In this document: one piece after another, positions 49,189-61,900 of the stretch
Layout: every line of letters begins with the position of its first letter
Position numbering within the stretch: the first letter of the stretch is position 1
NCBI GenBank assembly: GCA_027627225.1
Contig: CM051025.1
Span: forward strand, 76,471,974-76,535,973
Direction: 5' to 3'
DNA length: 64,000 bases
Origin: Congeria kusceri
Lineage: Eukaryota > Mollusca > Bivalvia > Myida > Dreissenidae
Translations under genes and position numbers: made by a program
The notes under the pieces: model-generated
What the model was told of the DNA's origin: nothing
The model's input: only the letters and a program-made list of their open reading frames with translations
Database searches by the model: none

Positions 49189-50477
49189 AAAGATTCTTTG
49201 TTCGATTTACTCGAAATTATTTTTATTAAATTCATATAAAATAAGTTAAAAATTATAGGGACGAACAATATTTTAAACAGTTTTTCGTATTGAAGATTTA
49301 TTTACAAGACGTATGCCTGATTGCTATATGTTTTCATTGTTACAACAGTCAGGTCTTAATGACCTGCATTACAAGATGTTCATCAAAAATAAAGATTGTT
49401 AATGTTGTGAATTATTCACAAGGGGTAGAAATTTTGCACAATTATACGCGTTTCAGATGTTCCGTGAAATATCTGACACTTTTACTCATCATTCTGTTAG
49501 ATCATCGTCACATTTCAGACCGCGTGGCTTCCCTTTTCAGGTTTTGGTATTGATAATGTACTATTCAGTTATTGATGTCTTAGACAGGAAAGTATCATAT
49601 TTATCTTGAATTGGCTGAACAAAACAATCCGACTTCTTTTCATAACCTCATCCGTTTCTCTTTATGCTGTATTTGTTGACACACAGCACGATTGTATATC
49701 AATGAACCGCACTGCAAAGCCTTCACTCCTATAAATCTGGTCAGACAGTACCACGTTAGATGAATAAACTGTTTATTGTGTGTTATAACCCAGTTCACGA
49801 TTGTATAATGTAATTACTTGTCGGCGTACAATGTTGTTGAACACAAATCGAGCATTTTGAATCAATGGAAAAATGGAAATTAATAACAATGCATTAGAAC
49901 ACACTACGATTATATACATAAACATATTATATATTTCCAATGCATTGTTATTACTTTCTATGATTTTACTATAATACCTTGTATATATCCATGATTTATG
50001 TCCAATAATATAATGTTATTCTTTATTTACTCTTACTGTTTTTCATTATTTTCCCTTAATGTTATTCATTATTTACACTTATATAAAACGGAATACAGAC
50101 ACTACTTGAAGACAGTTTCTATATTAATTGCATCATTGAAAATGCAATTACACAACGTTGCGAACACGTTTTTTCGTAACTACTCATTAAAATAAACCAC
50201 ACTTAGCCGTGTCCCTAATTGTTGTTTAATAGAATGCTAATGTTTATGTTGTACACCAGAATGTTTTACAAGTTTGCTGGCATAACATGTTTTTCTTGTT
50301 TTCAAATCAATAACTTTGTACTAAGTTTTCCAGACAAATTCTTAGACAAAACATTTGACACAGCAGTAAACATAGTATTTCAAATTGGCCGCCATATTAT
50401 TATTTCTTTATCTGTATGGTTATTCTCAGTATAATGTCCAACCAAGGACTTCAATGCACAACACTGTCATTTCACTC

Positions 50478-50520
50478 AATTTTAATATTTCGCCCATGTG
50501 GGCTTTATCAAAATTATGAA
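50478..50520 (-). ncRNA. Degenerate hammerhead-like fold
   Basis: On the - strand: AATTTT, then TTGATAAA-like core, GCCC-ACAT-GGGC hairpin, GAAA, then AAAATT closing on the first stem. The layout (outer helix, xUGAUxA, stem II, GAAA) is that of a hammerhead ribozyme, but the core has substitutions (C3, G8) and an extra A, so it is unlikely to be active. It sits on the 3' side of the Penelope-like element, where such elements are known to carry hammerheads. Confidence 0.35.
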
Positions 50521-50755
50521 TACATAAAAAACTACATCTTTGTGCTATTCAAACAAAATGGCATAACGTCAACAAACAAGATATGACATCAGGACGTCAT
50601 TTTGACGTCAAATTGCAACACTAAATTACGCCAAATTTCAACAACTAGATGCAATTTCATAAAAAAAAAACATGCGAAATAGAGGGATAACACTTATAAA
50701 TCATCAAAATGTTTATGATATACAACCATTTTTGATTATAGCCATGACAAATATA

Positions 50756-51018
50756 TAAGTGATGTGAGCAATGATCGTGATGATGGTAATTGTGATAATA
50801 GTGATGATGATGTTATGATGATGATGTTGGTGGCGGCATTGATGATAATGTTGGTGATGATGATGATAATGATGATGATCGAATTGATGATGATGACAAT
50901 GATGGTGGAGGTGATGGTGGTGATGCTGATGATTATAGAATTGATGATAATGATGGAATTGATGATAAGGACGATGATGATGATGATGATAATGATGATG
51001 ATGATGATGAATTTAAGC
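50756..51018. repeat. GAT/ATG microsatellite
   Basis: About 260 bp of degenerate (GAT)n with interruptions. It yields spurious Met/Asp- and Ile-rich ORFs on both strands. Confidence 0.95.
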
Positions 51019-51059
51019 ATTACGGAGATGAGACACTAAAAAATATGCAACCCTAATTT

Positions 51060-51655
51060 GAATTTTACATATCTCTTCGAACTTGACAAAAAATATAATA
51101 ATAAATATTCAATGTGAATACTTAATGACTGAAATGCACAAACCATTTTATCCATCACAAAAGCATTATGAATAGAACTTGACTAAAATGTAATGGTAAA
51201 TATTCAATAATAATACTCATTGACTGAAATGCACAAAACATATGATTCCAACACAATATTGCATTAGGAATAGAACTTGAATACAAATGTCATGGTTAAT
51301 ATCCAATAATAATACTTATTGATTGAAATGCACAAACCATATTATCCGAAACATTAGTATTATGAATATAATGGACTAAAACTATATCATCGTAAACATT
51401 CAATGATAATACTTATTGACTGAAATCCATCACAATAGTATCATGAATCGAACTTGACTAAAAATATTATGATTAGTAAATATTAAATAAAAATACTTAT
51501 TTACTAAAGCGCATAAACCATATTATCCATCACAATAGTATGAAGAATAGAACTTGACTAAACATAATGATAAATATTCAATAATAATACCTATTGATTA
51601 AAATGCACAAACCATCTTATCCCTAACTTTACTATTATGTATTAAATTGAATATT
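51060..51655. repeat. ~95-bp tandem array beside the Penelope-like element
   Basis: About six diverged units (84-100 bp) with landmarks TGACTGAAATGCACAAACCA, CCATCACAATAGTATTATGA, ATAGAACTTGACTAAA and ATTCAATAATAATACTTATT. Part of one unit (CCATCACAATAGTATCGTGA) recurs inverted at about 53065-53095, on the other side of the element. Confidence 0.8.
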
Positions 51656-51659
51656 ATTT

Positions 51660-53075
51660 TCACAATCTCATCATTGTTATCTAGCACTTCCACAATACAC
51701 CTATCATAGCCTTTGTGTTCAGTCCGTTTGGCCATTCTGTACTTAACTTCTGAATCCACTCGAGTTCTTTTATTTTTCGATACTATTTTGATCTGTCTTT
51801 AACCGTCTCTATCACGCTTACCCCCATATCCTGGACACTGTGACCCTGTGAACCGAAGTTTACTGCAATCGGTTTTTCTCTCTTCAGCCTCACGTCCACC
51901 TCGTGTTCCTTCAATCGATCATTTAGAGTTCTGCCTGTTTCGCCAACATACATTATTCTGTCACATTTTTCACAGTTAATACCGTATACCACATTCCACA
52001 TGGCATATTCCTGCCTTCTATCAACTTCCATTTTCATCCTTTCATTGTTATTGTGTATTCCTCTCATCAACATGTCACGCACAATACATTTCTTCTGGCA
52101 CTTTTGTGGTAAGTTTGGTACCCTTTTCACCACTCTATTCGTCTTTCCATGTGCCAGAGTGTCTCCGAGATTCCTACCCCGCCTGTAAGCCACCATAGGA
52201 ATGTCTTCAAATACATGTTTCATGTGATCTGACTTATATAGTTGAGGGAGGTTCTTTCTACTTATCTCATGAATGTCCGGGACATGCTTAGAGTATGTGA
52301 TCACTAGTGGAACTCTCTCATTCTTTTTCTTCTCTTTCACACTGGACAGGAGATCCTCCCTTTTGATGTTGTCAGCCCTCGACTGTTGTTTTTCTAGGAA
52401 TAAGCCGTTGTATCCCCTTTTCCTTAGATGTTGTTTCAAACGTTGTCGATGGTACCAGTAGTCGCTGTTCTTTGTACAAATTCTCTTCTGTCGAATCCCA
52501 AGATCATATGGTATTGCCTTTTTAACATTTGTTGGGTGGTTTGACTTATAATTTACATACATGTGTTTATCTGTTGGTTTGGTGTATAGGTCTGATGTAA
52601 ATAACCATTTTCATCAATTTGTATAGTTGTATCAAGAAATTCAATCTGTTTACTGATTGATCTCAATTCTACCTTAATATTCTCATCAATATTATTTGTA
52701 TATTTCAAAAATATGTCTAATCCTTCTTGCCCATGAGTCCATATACCAAAACCATCGTCTTTGAATCTTTTGTAGAAGATAGGCTGTTTATTGTGTTTAG
52801 CAAGTTCTTCGTCCCATTTTCGCATAAAGCAGCACGCGAAGTTTCTTTCTAGTTTAGAGCCTATTGCAACACCCTTTATCTGTCTGTACTCTTTGTTATT
52901 AAATGCAATGATATTGTTGTCCAGCACGGTTTCCACCATGTCCATAACTGCATCAGTTGGAATTGAATGGTTAGTTCTCTGTTTTAGTGCTTCTTCACAC
53001 GCTATTAGGCCTTTTTGTTTTGGTATTGACGGGTATAGATTCACAACATCAAAGCAAAATAAATTCTATTCACGA
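51660..53075 (-). mobile_element. Penelope-like retroelement, decayed (RT + GIY-YIG)
   Basis: The 53065-52553 frame is a reverse transcriptase: DVVNLYPSIPKQK, GVAIGSKLERN, catalytic YKRFKDDGFGIW at about 52768-52733, then FLDTTI. A one-base frameshift near 52580 moves the frame to 52580-51783: YTKPTDKHMYVNYKSNHP, a linker with Cys-rich CQKKC, then a GIY-YIG endonuclease (VVYGINCEKCDRIMYVGETG, RLKEHE). A stop after VKDRSK at 51783 precedes the normal C-terminal stretch ELEWIQKL...GLNTKA. RT motifs upstream of DVVNLYPSIP are absent, so the element is 5'-truncated and dead. RT plus C-terminal GIY-YIG is diagnostic of Penelope-like elements. Confidence 0.92.
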
Positions 53076-53719
53076 TACTATTGTGATGGATTTCATAAAA
53101 TTATCAATGGTTATTTGGGCAAATATCTTTTTTTCTTGCTGGTGCACTTTGTTACATTTTGCAACAAAAGAAAGTCGACATTCGGAATAAACCTTTTTGC
53201 AATTTATCACATTATAAGACTTCAGAATACATAATATAATAATTTACGATCATGTAACATAAACTGTATGATATAATGTATCATCATTCAAGTTATAAAC
53301 TGATCGAACCTTATTGAGTTACATTGTTTGACTTTTAACGTGTGAGCTAAATTTTTACTTTAATGCCAGCAGACAAAACATACTAAATGGTTTGTAAATA
53401 AATAGGATTGTACTAAAAATTTAATTATAATATTGTATTTATCCTTGAAGTTTATTCTTATTTCAATTTTAGTGTAATATTTCGAAATGTTGTATTTGCA
53501 AAAAATCTCGAAATTTAAATTTTTAATACCTATAACATGACAATTCGTGCATTTTAATGTAACACCACTTTAGCGATCATGATGTTTTGTTGTTTTATGT
53601 ATTTGCTTACGAAAACAACAAAAACAGAGTGTTAGCGAGAACCTGGTGAGTGAAACAGGCAATTGGTTTACCATACATATTTTAATACAACTCATGGCCC
53701 TATTCAATATATATATAAC

Positions 53720-53930
53720 ATATGAGGCTTGTCGTCCGCACAGGCTAATCCAGGGGACGACACCTTCCGCTTTTATGGTATTTTCTGTTTCAAAGAATTA
53801 TCGTCTAAACATAAATCAACAGTAGGCGGAAAGTGTCGTCCCAGATTTGCCTGTGCGGATTGCAGAAGCTAATACGGGAAAACACTTAACGCACATGCAT
53901 TAAGCCCGGTTTTTCCACGACACGCCTCAA
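53720..53930. mobile_element. Palindromic MITE-like element, left arm deleted
   Basis: Starts ATGAGGCTTGTCGTCCGCAC and jumps straight into the half-hairpin. The spacer is ATAAATCAACAGTAGGCGG and the right end is TTTTTCCACGACACGCCTCA. Confidence 0.8.
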
Positions 53931-55010
53931 TTATGTTCATTGCATGGTTTCTTATTTAATCCAGCTTGTATATAGTCGATGGTATTTGAGGAATCTCGCA
54001 AACTACATCGCTGTTTTAACAAATTGTTAATTAACCTTTTCACTTTAAATTAAAACTTGAGTTATAACATGGGCCAAATTAATCGTAGGTGAAGTGTTTA
54101 CGAAACATAGCTCACATGTTTTACACATTTTCTGAACACTAAGTTTGTGGGTAACAAACACTCTTGTCTTACTGTTATCTTATATTGATACATTTATCAT
54201 GTTTATATCAAAACATAAGAAGTCGTAAATTTTAGTTTGTAGTTCAGTGCACAGACATTGTCTGTTTTATTTCTGTATTGTATTTTGTAGGTTATATGCA
54301 ATTGTCTTAATTAAATAAAGAGCTATCCTGAATACATATTACATTAAATCAAAAATAGTTAATATTAAACCGTTAAGAACTAGGTTTAACTAAACTAATG
54401 TCATATATGTTTGTTTAAAGCACACTTTCTTGCTTGAGTATTTACTAAGATATTGCGATGTAAATGATTAGAAAACGTTAGCTGCATCAACAGCAGGAAA
54501 ACACATGGTAGCAACCCGGCTAAGGGCAACTGACCAATGACCAATTCATGTAGGACTCTGTACTAAACACGAACCACTAACCTTATTAAAATTGGGCTCC
54601 GATTTGGAACGAACAATACAATGCTTATTATCCAATTTATAGATTTTTTTTCAAGACAACATGCTTAAGTCACGTATTTCATCAATACAAATTATTATTT
54701 TATATTGATAAGGTATCATTCAATGTGATTATCATACATTTTGCGCTCAGAAAGTGATATTTCTTTACAATGCTATGCATTTACACTTTATTACAATATG
54801 AAACTAGTGTATATAAGCTTCTCCTGTTATAAACTGGTTAAACGGTGTATTAATATTATATACATGGAACTGCCAATTGCAAAATCACAATACATTTATT
54901 TTTGGTAAGAAACAATAACCTGTTCTTTAAGCTTTTGGAAAAACCTACAATTTGCTTCCGTCGGATTAATATTCTGTTTTGTTGTCCAGAGAAAAAAATG
55001 TAATATTGAT
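53931..55010. other. No gene recognised
   Basis: AT-rich sequence between the MITE copy and the short tandem repeat. No exon, RNA gene or repeat structure identified. Confidence 0.4.
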
Positions 55011-55019
55011 TTGTTATTG

Positions 55020-55151
55020 TTAAACTATGAAACATGTTCAGTTAGTGTTGGAACCCGTGTTAAACTATAAAACATGTTCAACATGTTCAGTTACTGTTGG
55101 AACCCGTGTTAAACTATGAAACATGGTTCAGTTACTGTTCGAACCCGTGTT
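55020..55151. repeat. ~40-50 bp tandem repeat, three units
   Basis: Three units of GTTAAACTATGAAACATGTT...CAGTTACTGTTGGAACCCGT. The middle unit carries an internal duplication of CATGTTCAA. Confidence 0.85.
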
Positions 55152-57224
55152 AGGCGCTGTTGTGAAATGCTGTCATAAAGTAACTATTTAAATTTCTTCA
55201 CGAAATATACAGAACATCAGTACAGTATTTGATGTATTAAGTATGTGAGCATTTGGAGTTGAATCAATTACAAGGCATTTATGTCGAGTCTTGAAAGAGA
55301 AATATGAATACAAATAAGGCCTATAGTATGTTCGGTTCTTACTGTACGCTAGGTCTTGAATATACAATTTACAGTTAGATCTCAAAGTATGCTGATTGCT
55401 ACATATATTTTGGGAATCTTTTGAATCAGCAATACGTAAGCACTTACCATTTTAGTTTACCAAATATCTTCTAATATTGTTTACAATCAAGATTTTATTT
55501 ACCCGATACAACTGGAACAGAACACAAATCAGAGTATCTGAACGGTCATTGGTAAGCATTTTGTTTCCATGACTACGATTAATCTGCCCAATATAACGTA
55601 CTTGGAGCGGACAGTCATGTATGCTTACCCTGTGAGAAGTTGTCAAATCCTATCAATAAGTTGCGGACGACAGTTAGGCGCGGCAATGTTTCTAACCTAT
55701 CATGGATTTTCGAACATAAGCGTCTGTGTGGAAAAATTTGGTATTAATGAAAACGTTTTACTGATAACGGCAACGTCGATTCTTGTCCCGTGTTATAAAC
55801 ACTTTTGAAGTTATAAATCTTATTATGACATGCTGATTCCATTTAAGGACAAAGTTGCTATCTTAAGGTACGTAAATATCAAAACAAAGCAAAAACGCAT
55901 TACATTATTTTACAAATTGTTTAAGCTACTATTGGATTGTAAATTTAAGTACAGAAATGATTGATCGGACTAATTCCGAAATGAATGTGAACTCAACAAT
56001 TATAGATACGTGTTCAATCCACTGAAAACATTGTCAGCTTCCACATGTATACGCGTACAACTGTTTGGCGCCACAAAACTCATTATCGTCCAACAGCTGA
56101 TGCTATCGTTTCCTCGGGGAAGCAGATCTTTGTACTCATTGATGCGCATTTGGATTCCGATACTTCATACAACTCTTAACCTCGTTTAATACATTTTTAT
56201 TATAGTGGAATCATTTTACACGGATACTGCTTGAATTGATCATTTATGAATCTCAGGTGCTGAAAAATTACACGGTGTCTGTTTTCTCTTGTTAAGGAAT
56301 TGGTATACCGAATCTGTATGCCAACTATCTGCAAAGGTGTGAACGAGACCTTTCTGTTTGTATGTTTCAGCGTCGAATTTTATGTAGATGTAAACATTGT
56401 CAGGAACATCATCTTTAAATACAAATGAAAATAGAACTTAGCAATTGGAATTGCTATAACATGTTTCATATTAATTTCAGCAGAAATTGCAACAGATAAA
56501 CGGGAAAGTTTATAGCCGGTTTCAAATGCTACTGTCCGTGCCAAATATAAAAAGAAAATGGAAAAACCGTCTTTGGAACAACAGATTTTATTTTATAATT
56601 TATATGACATAATATAACATTTACTTTTGTTAATTTCCGATTTATACATGATGTTTCTTTCAGACTTTTCACACCCGAAATTGAAACTGGATGTGAAATC
56701 GAAACTTGGCAATGTGCTCAGACAACACCGTTCGGCGTTTCGCAATGCATGCAACATTAATGACTTAACAATCTAATCGACATTAGTGCCTGATGGTTAT
56801 TGTTAAATATATGGATATATACACTTTAACTTAAGATGCGTTCTTCGCTGATTAATATGTTGAATGGATCCAATATTGATATTGTGTTATCATTTTTATG
56901 ATAGTTTGTTTCGTACAATTTTCTATTTTAATATGTAAACGAGACAATATATTTACCATTTTCATTTGATGAATAATTTAAAATATTATGTCTGCCATGG
57001 TGACAATTAAATGATCAAACTGTGAATAATTCCAGATACATAGAATTAAAATATGTACATTACGTTCAACAGACATCATTAAAAGAGGAATAGTATTTCT
57101 ACATTTGGGAAAACAACTCTATTTTGCAGTAGTTAAAATTTCGAAAAGTTTTGAGAAATCGGAAAAGAACCAGTAGGGACATAAGTATGATGTCTCTACG
57201 GTGGCATAGTGTTTTTTTAATCAC

Positions 57225-57490
57225 GGCCAGACGTAATTAATCTTGGCAAAGACCGAATATCTTACGGACAGGACTTAATATTTCGTAGCCACGACTTAAT
57301 AACTCACAGACTGGAATTAATATTTTGTGGCCACAACTTAATAATTCGTCGCCACAATTTAATAACGCCTGAACAAGGCTTAACACCTGATTAAACAATT
57401 AAGGCTACTAAGTCATGGCCAAGTGTTATTAAGTCGTGGTCAAGAGATAGAAACTCCTGGCCACGAGTTGTTAAGTCGTGGCCACAAATT
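57225..57490. repeat. Degenerate short palindromic repeat, GTGGCCACGANTTAATAA
   Basis: About ten imperfect copies of a ~20-bp word combining GTGGCCAC (itself a palindrome) and CTTAATAA. The left half reads ...CACGACTTAATAA, the right half ...TTATTAAGTCGTGG, so the whole is a coarse inverted repeat about a centre near 57390. A solitary copy is at 58640. Confidence 0.7.
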
Positions 57491-58837
57491 AAAAACAACA
57501 GCAAACAAATGTCACCTCCATGCCTCCGTGTATCCGCCGTATGACTGCAAGATGACGATTTGTAACACGATCCTTACATTAATAATTTTCAAACCACCCA
57601 TCTTGCCTCTGGGATGTAACGATAAGCGATGCTTTATTGTAAAGTACATGTAGTTTAATGTACAAAGAAATATTACACTTCTTTTAAAATCTTTAAAAGT
57701 CTATATATTATAGTATAGTCTAATACTTTCGTTAATGATTTTTTTCCAGCCCGTATTTTATTCAAGCGCTTGTTATGCAAGGCATTACTGAGTATTCTAT
57801 GAATATTACAGCATATAAAATGCTACACGAACCGAAGAGTGGCATTTAGCGAAAAAAAGGAAATTACTGAAATGACTTATTAAACACAACAAATGGAATG
57901 TGAAAATTACCAATATATTGTATACCAAATTAAAACCCAGTGGGCCCGCCAGCCTCACTGTTTGCCATATCAATAAACGACAGACGTGTATGCATAAAAT
58001 GTTTGGCGCCAAATAACATATTATCTTCCAAGAGTAGATGTTATATCTTTCCCAGGGTAAACACGCATATCCTATGGTCGCCAGTTGACTCTTTATTCTC
58101 CATATACTTATATAACTCTCTCTGTTTCACATAATTGGCCCCAACCATTTGGCACATTCACTTCTTTAATTATGATGCTATATTCCATAGCCAAAGCTCG
58201 ACAAATGTAGGTTTCTGGAAAGTATAGTAATGGTAGTGTCTGAATAAAGCTACTACAAGATCCTTTTAAAAAATGCCATCATCAACGGGCCTTTATCGCG
58301 CGTATATATTATATTTTTATGTTTGGGCCAATACAGTTAAAACAAAAATATATGTAACTATACATTAATATACCCACAAACACAATTGAATTTTGCGTAC
58401 AGAAATAGCGTGTTATGTCAGGTTCTGATAGAAAACATAGGCTTGATTAAGTTTACCCAAATTCCACGTGAATTTGAACACAACACTCATTGCAAAGTGC
58501 CCAACAAAATGATGTCCCGTGGGCCTATTCACAATCCAATATGCACTGTACATTATCTTTCGGTCGCCAACCAACGATTGCCTTCCAAGCATAGAAATCT
58601 ACGGTGGAATAGACGGACATATAAGAAAAATAATATATCTTGTGGCCACGAGTTATTATATTTTATTAAACGTGTTCAGGAATTTTGTTAGTAAGCGAGC
58701 CTTTGGCGAGTTTAATAAATTCTGGCATAACATGACAACGAGTGTCAGATCTTTTTTATCACATGCTTTTAAACGAAACAAAATTTTTATAATTTTACCA
58801 AAACATGTTGATAAATAAAAAAAAGTTGTGTACTGAC

Positions 58838-58960
58838 GTGACGTCATTTCATGTTGACGACGTCATTTCAACAAAATAACGTCATCCGATTGGTCAGTCG
58901 AAGGATATGTAGCCGATGAAAACGCTCAAAATGTTATCTTACACATGTGTAAGATTGAAA
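58838..58960. promoter_or_regulatory. Cluster of CRE-like TGACGTCA motifs with palindrome
   Basis: TGACGTGACGTCATTTC, GACGACGTCATTTC and AACGTCATC fall within 45 bp, then an inverted CCAAT box (ATTGGTCA) and a perfect 20-bp palindrome ATCTTACACATGTGTAAGAT. Another ACGTCA cluster lies at about 50566-50612. It could be the promoter part of a mobile-element terminal repeat. No gene follows. Confidence 0.4.
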
Positions 58961-61900
58961 TATTCGTAATGGTTGTATTACACGGGAAACAAGGTATAGC
59001 TTGTGATCAACTGATATGCGTCACTTTTCTTTTTCTACTGATACAATTTTTATAAATGCATATTGACCTTTTATCACATCACATTTAAGACAGAGATAAC
59101 ATACTGCTAAACAGGATTAATTACACTTGTTGCGACAGTCACACAACTATACATACATACACAATGAAATTAAAGCAATTGATGATTTGTTTCAGAATTT
59201 GATTAACGTATATGTTCAGGTAAAAAAATCCAAACATATATGCTGTAGAATGCATAAGACTTTTCTCTGTAATGCGTTTTGTTACAAATATTACTAAGTA
59301 AAATGAGTTTAGCAACAACTAGGGTGTCAGCAAATATAAAATGCATCTTAAAGTGAAAATATTGTATATTTTATTTTAACAGTGTGACATTTTTACTAAG
59401 CATGATGTTGATATTCACTAGTTTACCGTCTTTAAAGGAAAGGACCAGTACCATAAGTAGAAATGCTATTCATTTAATGGTGACTTAATGAAATATATCA
59501 AGCTTCATTTTTGTTACAAAACTTATTTGACTTGGTATATGAGCAATATTTGTCTAGCAGATGATCTTTAGTTATAATTTCCATTTGATTTGAAGCTACT
59601 TCAACACGTTCGTATGTACTTTTGGTATACATTGCAATGTAGTTAAAGCATTGGTGTTGGCCTTAAAACGCATTAATAACTCATCAAACGACAATCCTGG
59701 GGTGTTGAAAAACATCTCTGATAATTTCAGGTTATTTCAATAAAAAACCGATCAATCCCTTTAATTCGTTACAAATTTCCAATAGGTTTCTACTTTCAAG
59801 AAAGTGTAAAATGGGATTTCACATGATACACTGTAAATTAATTAAACTTTCATTGAACAATTATTAGTCTAAACGATCGAAAAACTAACTTGGTGTTATT
59901 CTGTATAGCTTACATTTAATGTACATATTAGCTATGCAATACTATGTCCCAGTCTTAACGATATAAAGCAACCTCTTGGCAACAATCCAAACATTGTTGA
60001 ACAAATCACGATTATTTAAATCGATTTACTTACGAAAAACGCCTTCCTACAATTCAAATAAAATTTTAATTAATAGTTTAACAGTACATTTTAAATTTTA
60101 ATGTACAAGTGAGTGTCATAACGCCCTACATTTCAAGATAGTCAGAATTGTCTGGAAATTATTCACAAGGGGATGACATATTACACAGTCTAACGTCTTC
60201 TGTAGATGTTCTATGCAGTATTGGACTATTTTACTAAATGAAGCTATAACCTCGCCACATTTTATATCGCGTGGTTTTCTTTACGAGGTTTAGGTAATTA
60301 TACTTTTTTATTCTATTATTGATGTTTCAAACGACGAAATTTTATATTCATCTTGAACTGGCTGAACAAAACATTCAGACTTCTGTTCAATGCCTCATCA
60401 TTTTTTCTTTATCCTGTATTGACTGACAAACAGCACGATGGTATATTAATGAATCTGATTGTAAGGCTTCTCTTCTATAATTATTTTGGCCATACCACAG
60501 AGATTTCTGAGAAACTGTTATACTTTTCTTATTTCCGAATATAAATTTTCCCAGAGCAGAGCAAAATCATGTCTTCTGTGGTCGTTTTGCATCAGTTTGT
60601 ATTTTTTATTTAACCAAATTTCATAACGCCCCGCAGCCGTCTGTCTGACAGACGAAGAAATATTGGGACAACACCATTTACTCTAACAGTATTATAATTG
60701 ACACATGCCTGTTCTACTGATCATCATTATAATCAAAACCCTACAATGGGAATATAAAATGTTACTTATATTACCAATCATAACAAAAACAGAAACATAA
60801 AAAATTCACAAAAAAATGTCGCGTTAATGTCTCTGCCATTAACATAAAGTCCAACGAATAAATTGGTATTTATGTAATATAATAATGTTATGTACATTGA
60901 ACAATATTAAAGTAAATCAAGCCACGGAAGATAAACATGCTATGTTAGAGGTGGTAGCTCCAAGCAGAAGTTTTCAAAATTATGAAGGAGGAATAACTAT
61001 TAAATATCGAATGTAGCCAGAGGCAATATGGTTGATTAGAATTTTTGTCGTAAATTAATAGTATCATTGCCTAAATAACTTGGTTATACGTATAATATAC
61101 ATCTTTATTGTATACAAAATTAATGATATTATCATTGATTATTATTTTTAATATATATTTTTTTTCGTGAAGTGCATAGTTGAAAAGAACACCACAAGCA
61201 AATGGGCTATTGTTTCACAGTCACATACTAATATTTTGTAGTCTGGTGCACACTGCCACTTTGTCATATGGTAACAATCTGCCATTCGCTTTCCCAGACA
61301 ACAAAAGGAATATGGAATAAGGACATAAATCACCGTTCCATTGAGAACACCGTTGATAAAAAACAGTATCTGGTTTCTTGTAACCCATTTGAAATTTGTA
61401 TTATAATGCAATGCCTTTTCGGCGTACCATGTCTTTGAACAAAAATCGAGCAATCAATGGAAACATGGAAATTAATAACAATATATTAGAACAAATATAG
61501 ATGTTCCGATGCATTGTTATTACTTTCAAAAACTGCATTGTGCTACTTTTGTAAGTCCATGTTTTATGTCCAATAATGTAGGGTTATTCTTTATTTACCC
61601 TTACTGTATTTCTTTATTTACTTTAAATGTTATTTTTTACCCTTGATGTATCATTACAAAAATGAATTCAAACGTTTTTTTGAAAATATTGAACACGTAT
61701 TAAACAATACCTATATTCACTGAATCAAAAAAAGAAAAACTAATTTTCGTAACTATTCTTAAAATAAAGTAAACCGACTTGGCCGTGTCCTAAAGGGTAG
61801 TTTTAAAATTACACCGATTTTAATATTTTCTCTTCAAAATAGAATTTAAGAAGCATCGTGTTTGTTTCTTTTCGAAAAATAACTATGTACTTTGTTTTCC

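Larger units (their letters stand above)
42200..50450. repeat. Copies of a diverged ~10-11 kb tandem duplication (first part)
   Basis: No gene found. Blocks here have diverged direct homologues further right: 44277-45400 with 55195-55950, 46738-47200 with 56257-56760, 47990-48420 with 58140-58560, 49480-49760 with 60240-60490, 49830-50400 with 61430-62030. Block 42265-43200 matches 46738-47200 and 56257-57200. Shared words include CTCGACAAATGTAGGTTTCT, GGCTGAACAAAACA and ATGGAAATTAATAACAAT. No reading frame is conserved between copies. Confidence 0.7.

Noticed and set aside
50736..51039. Ile-rich and Met/Asp-rich ORFs
   Set aside because: GAT microsatellite translation.
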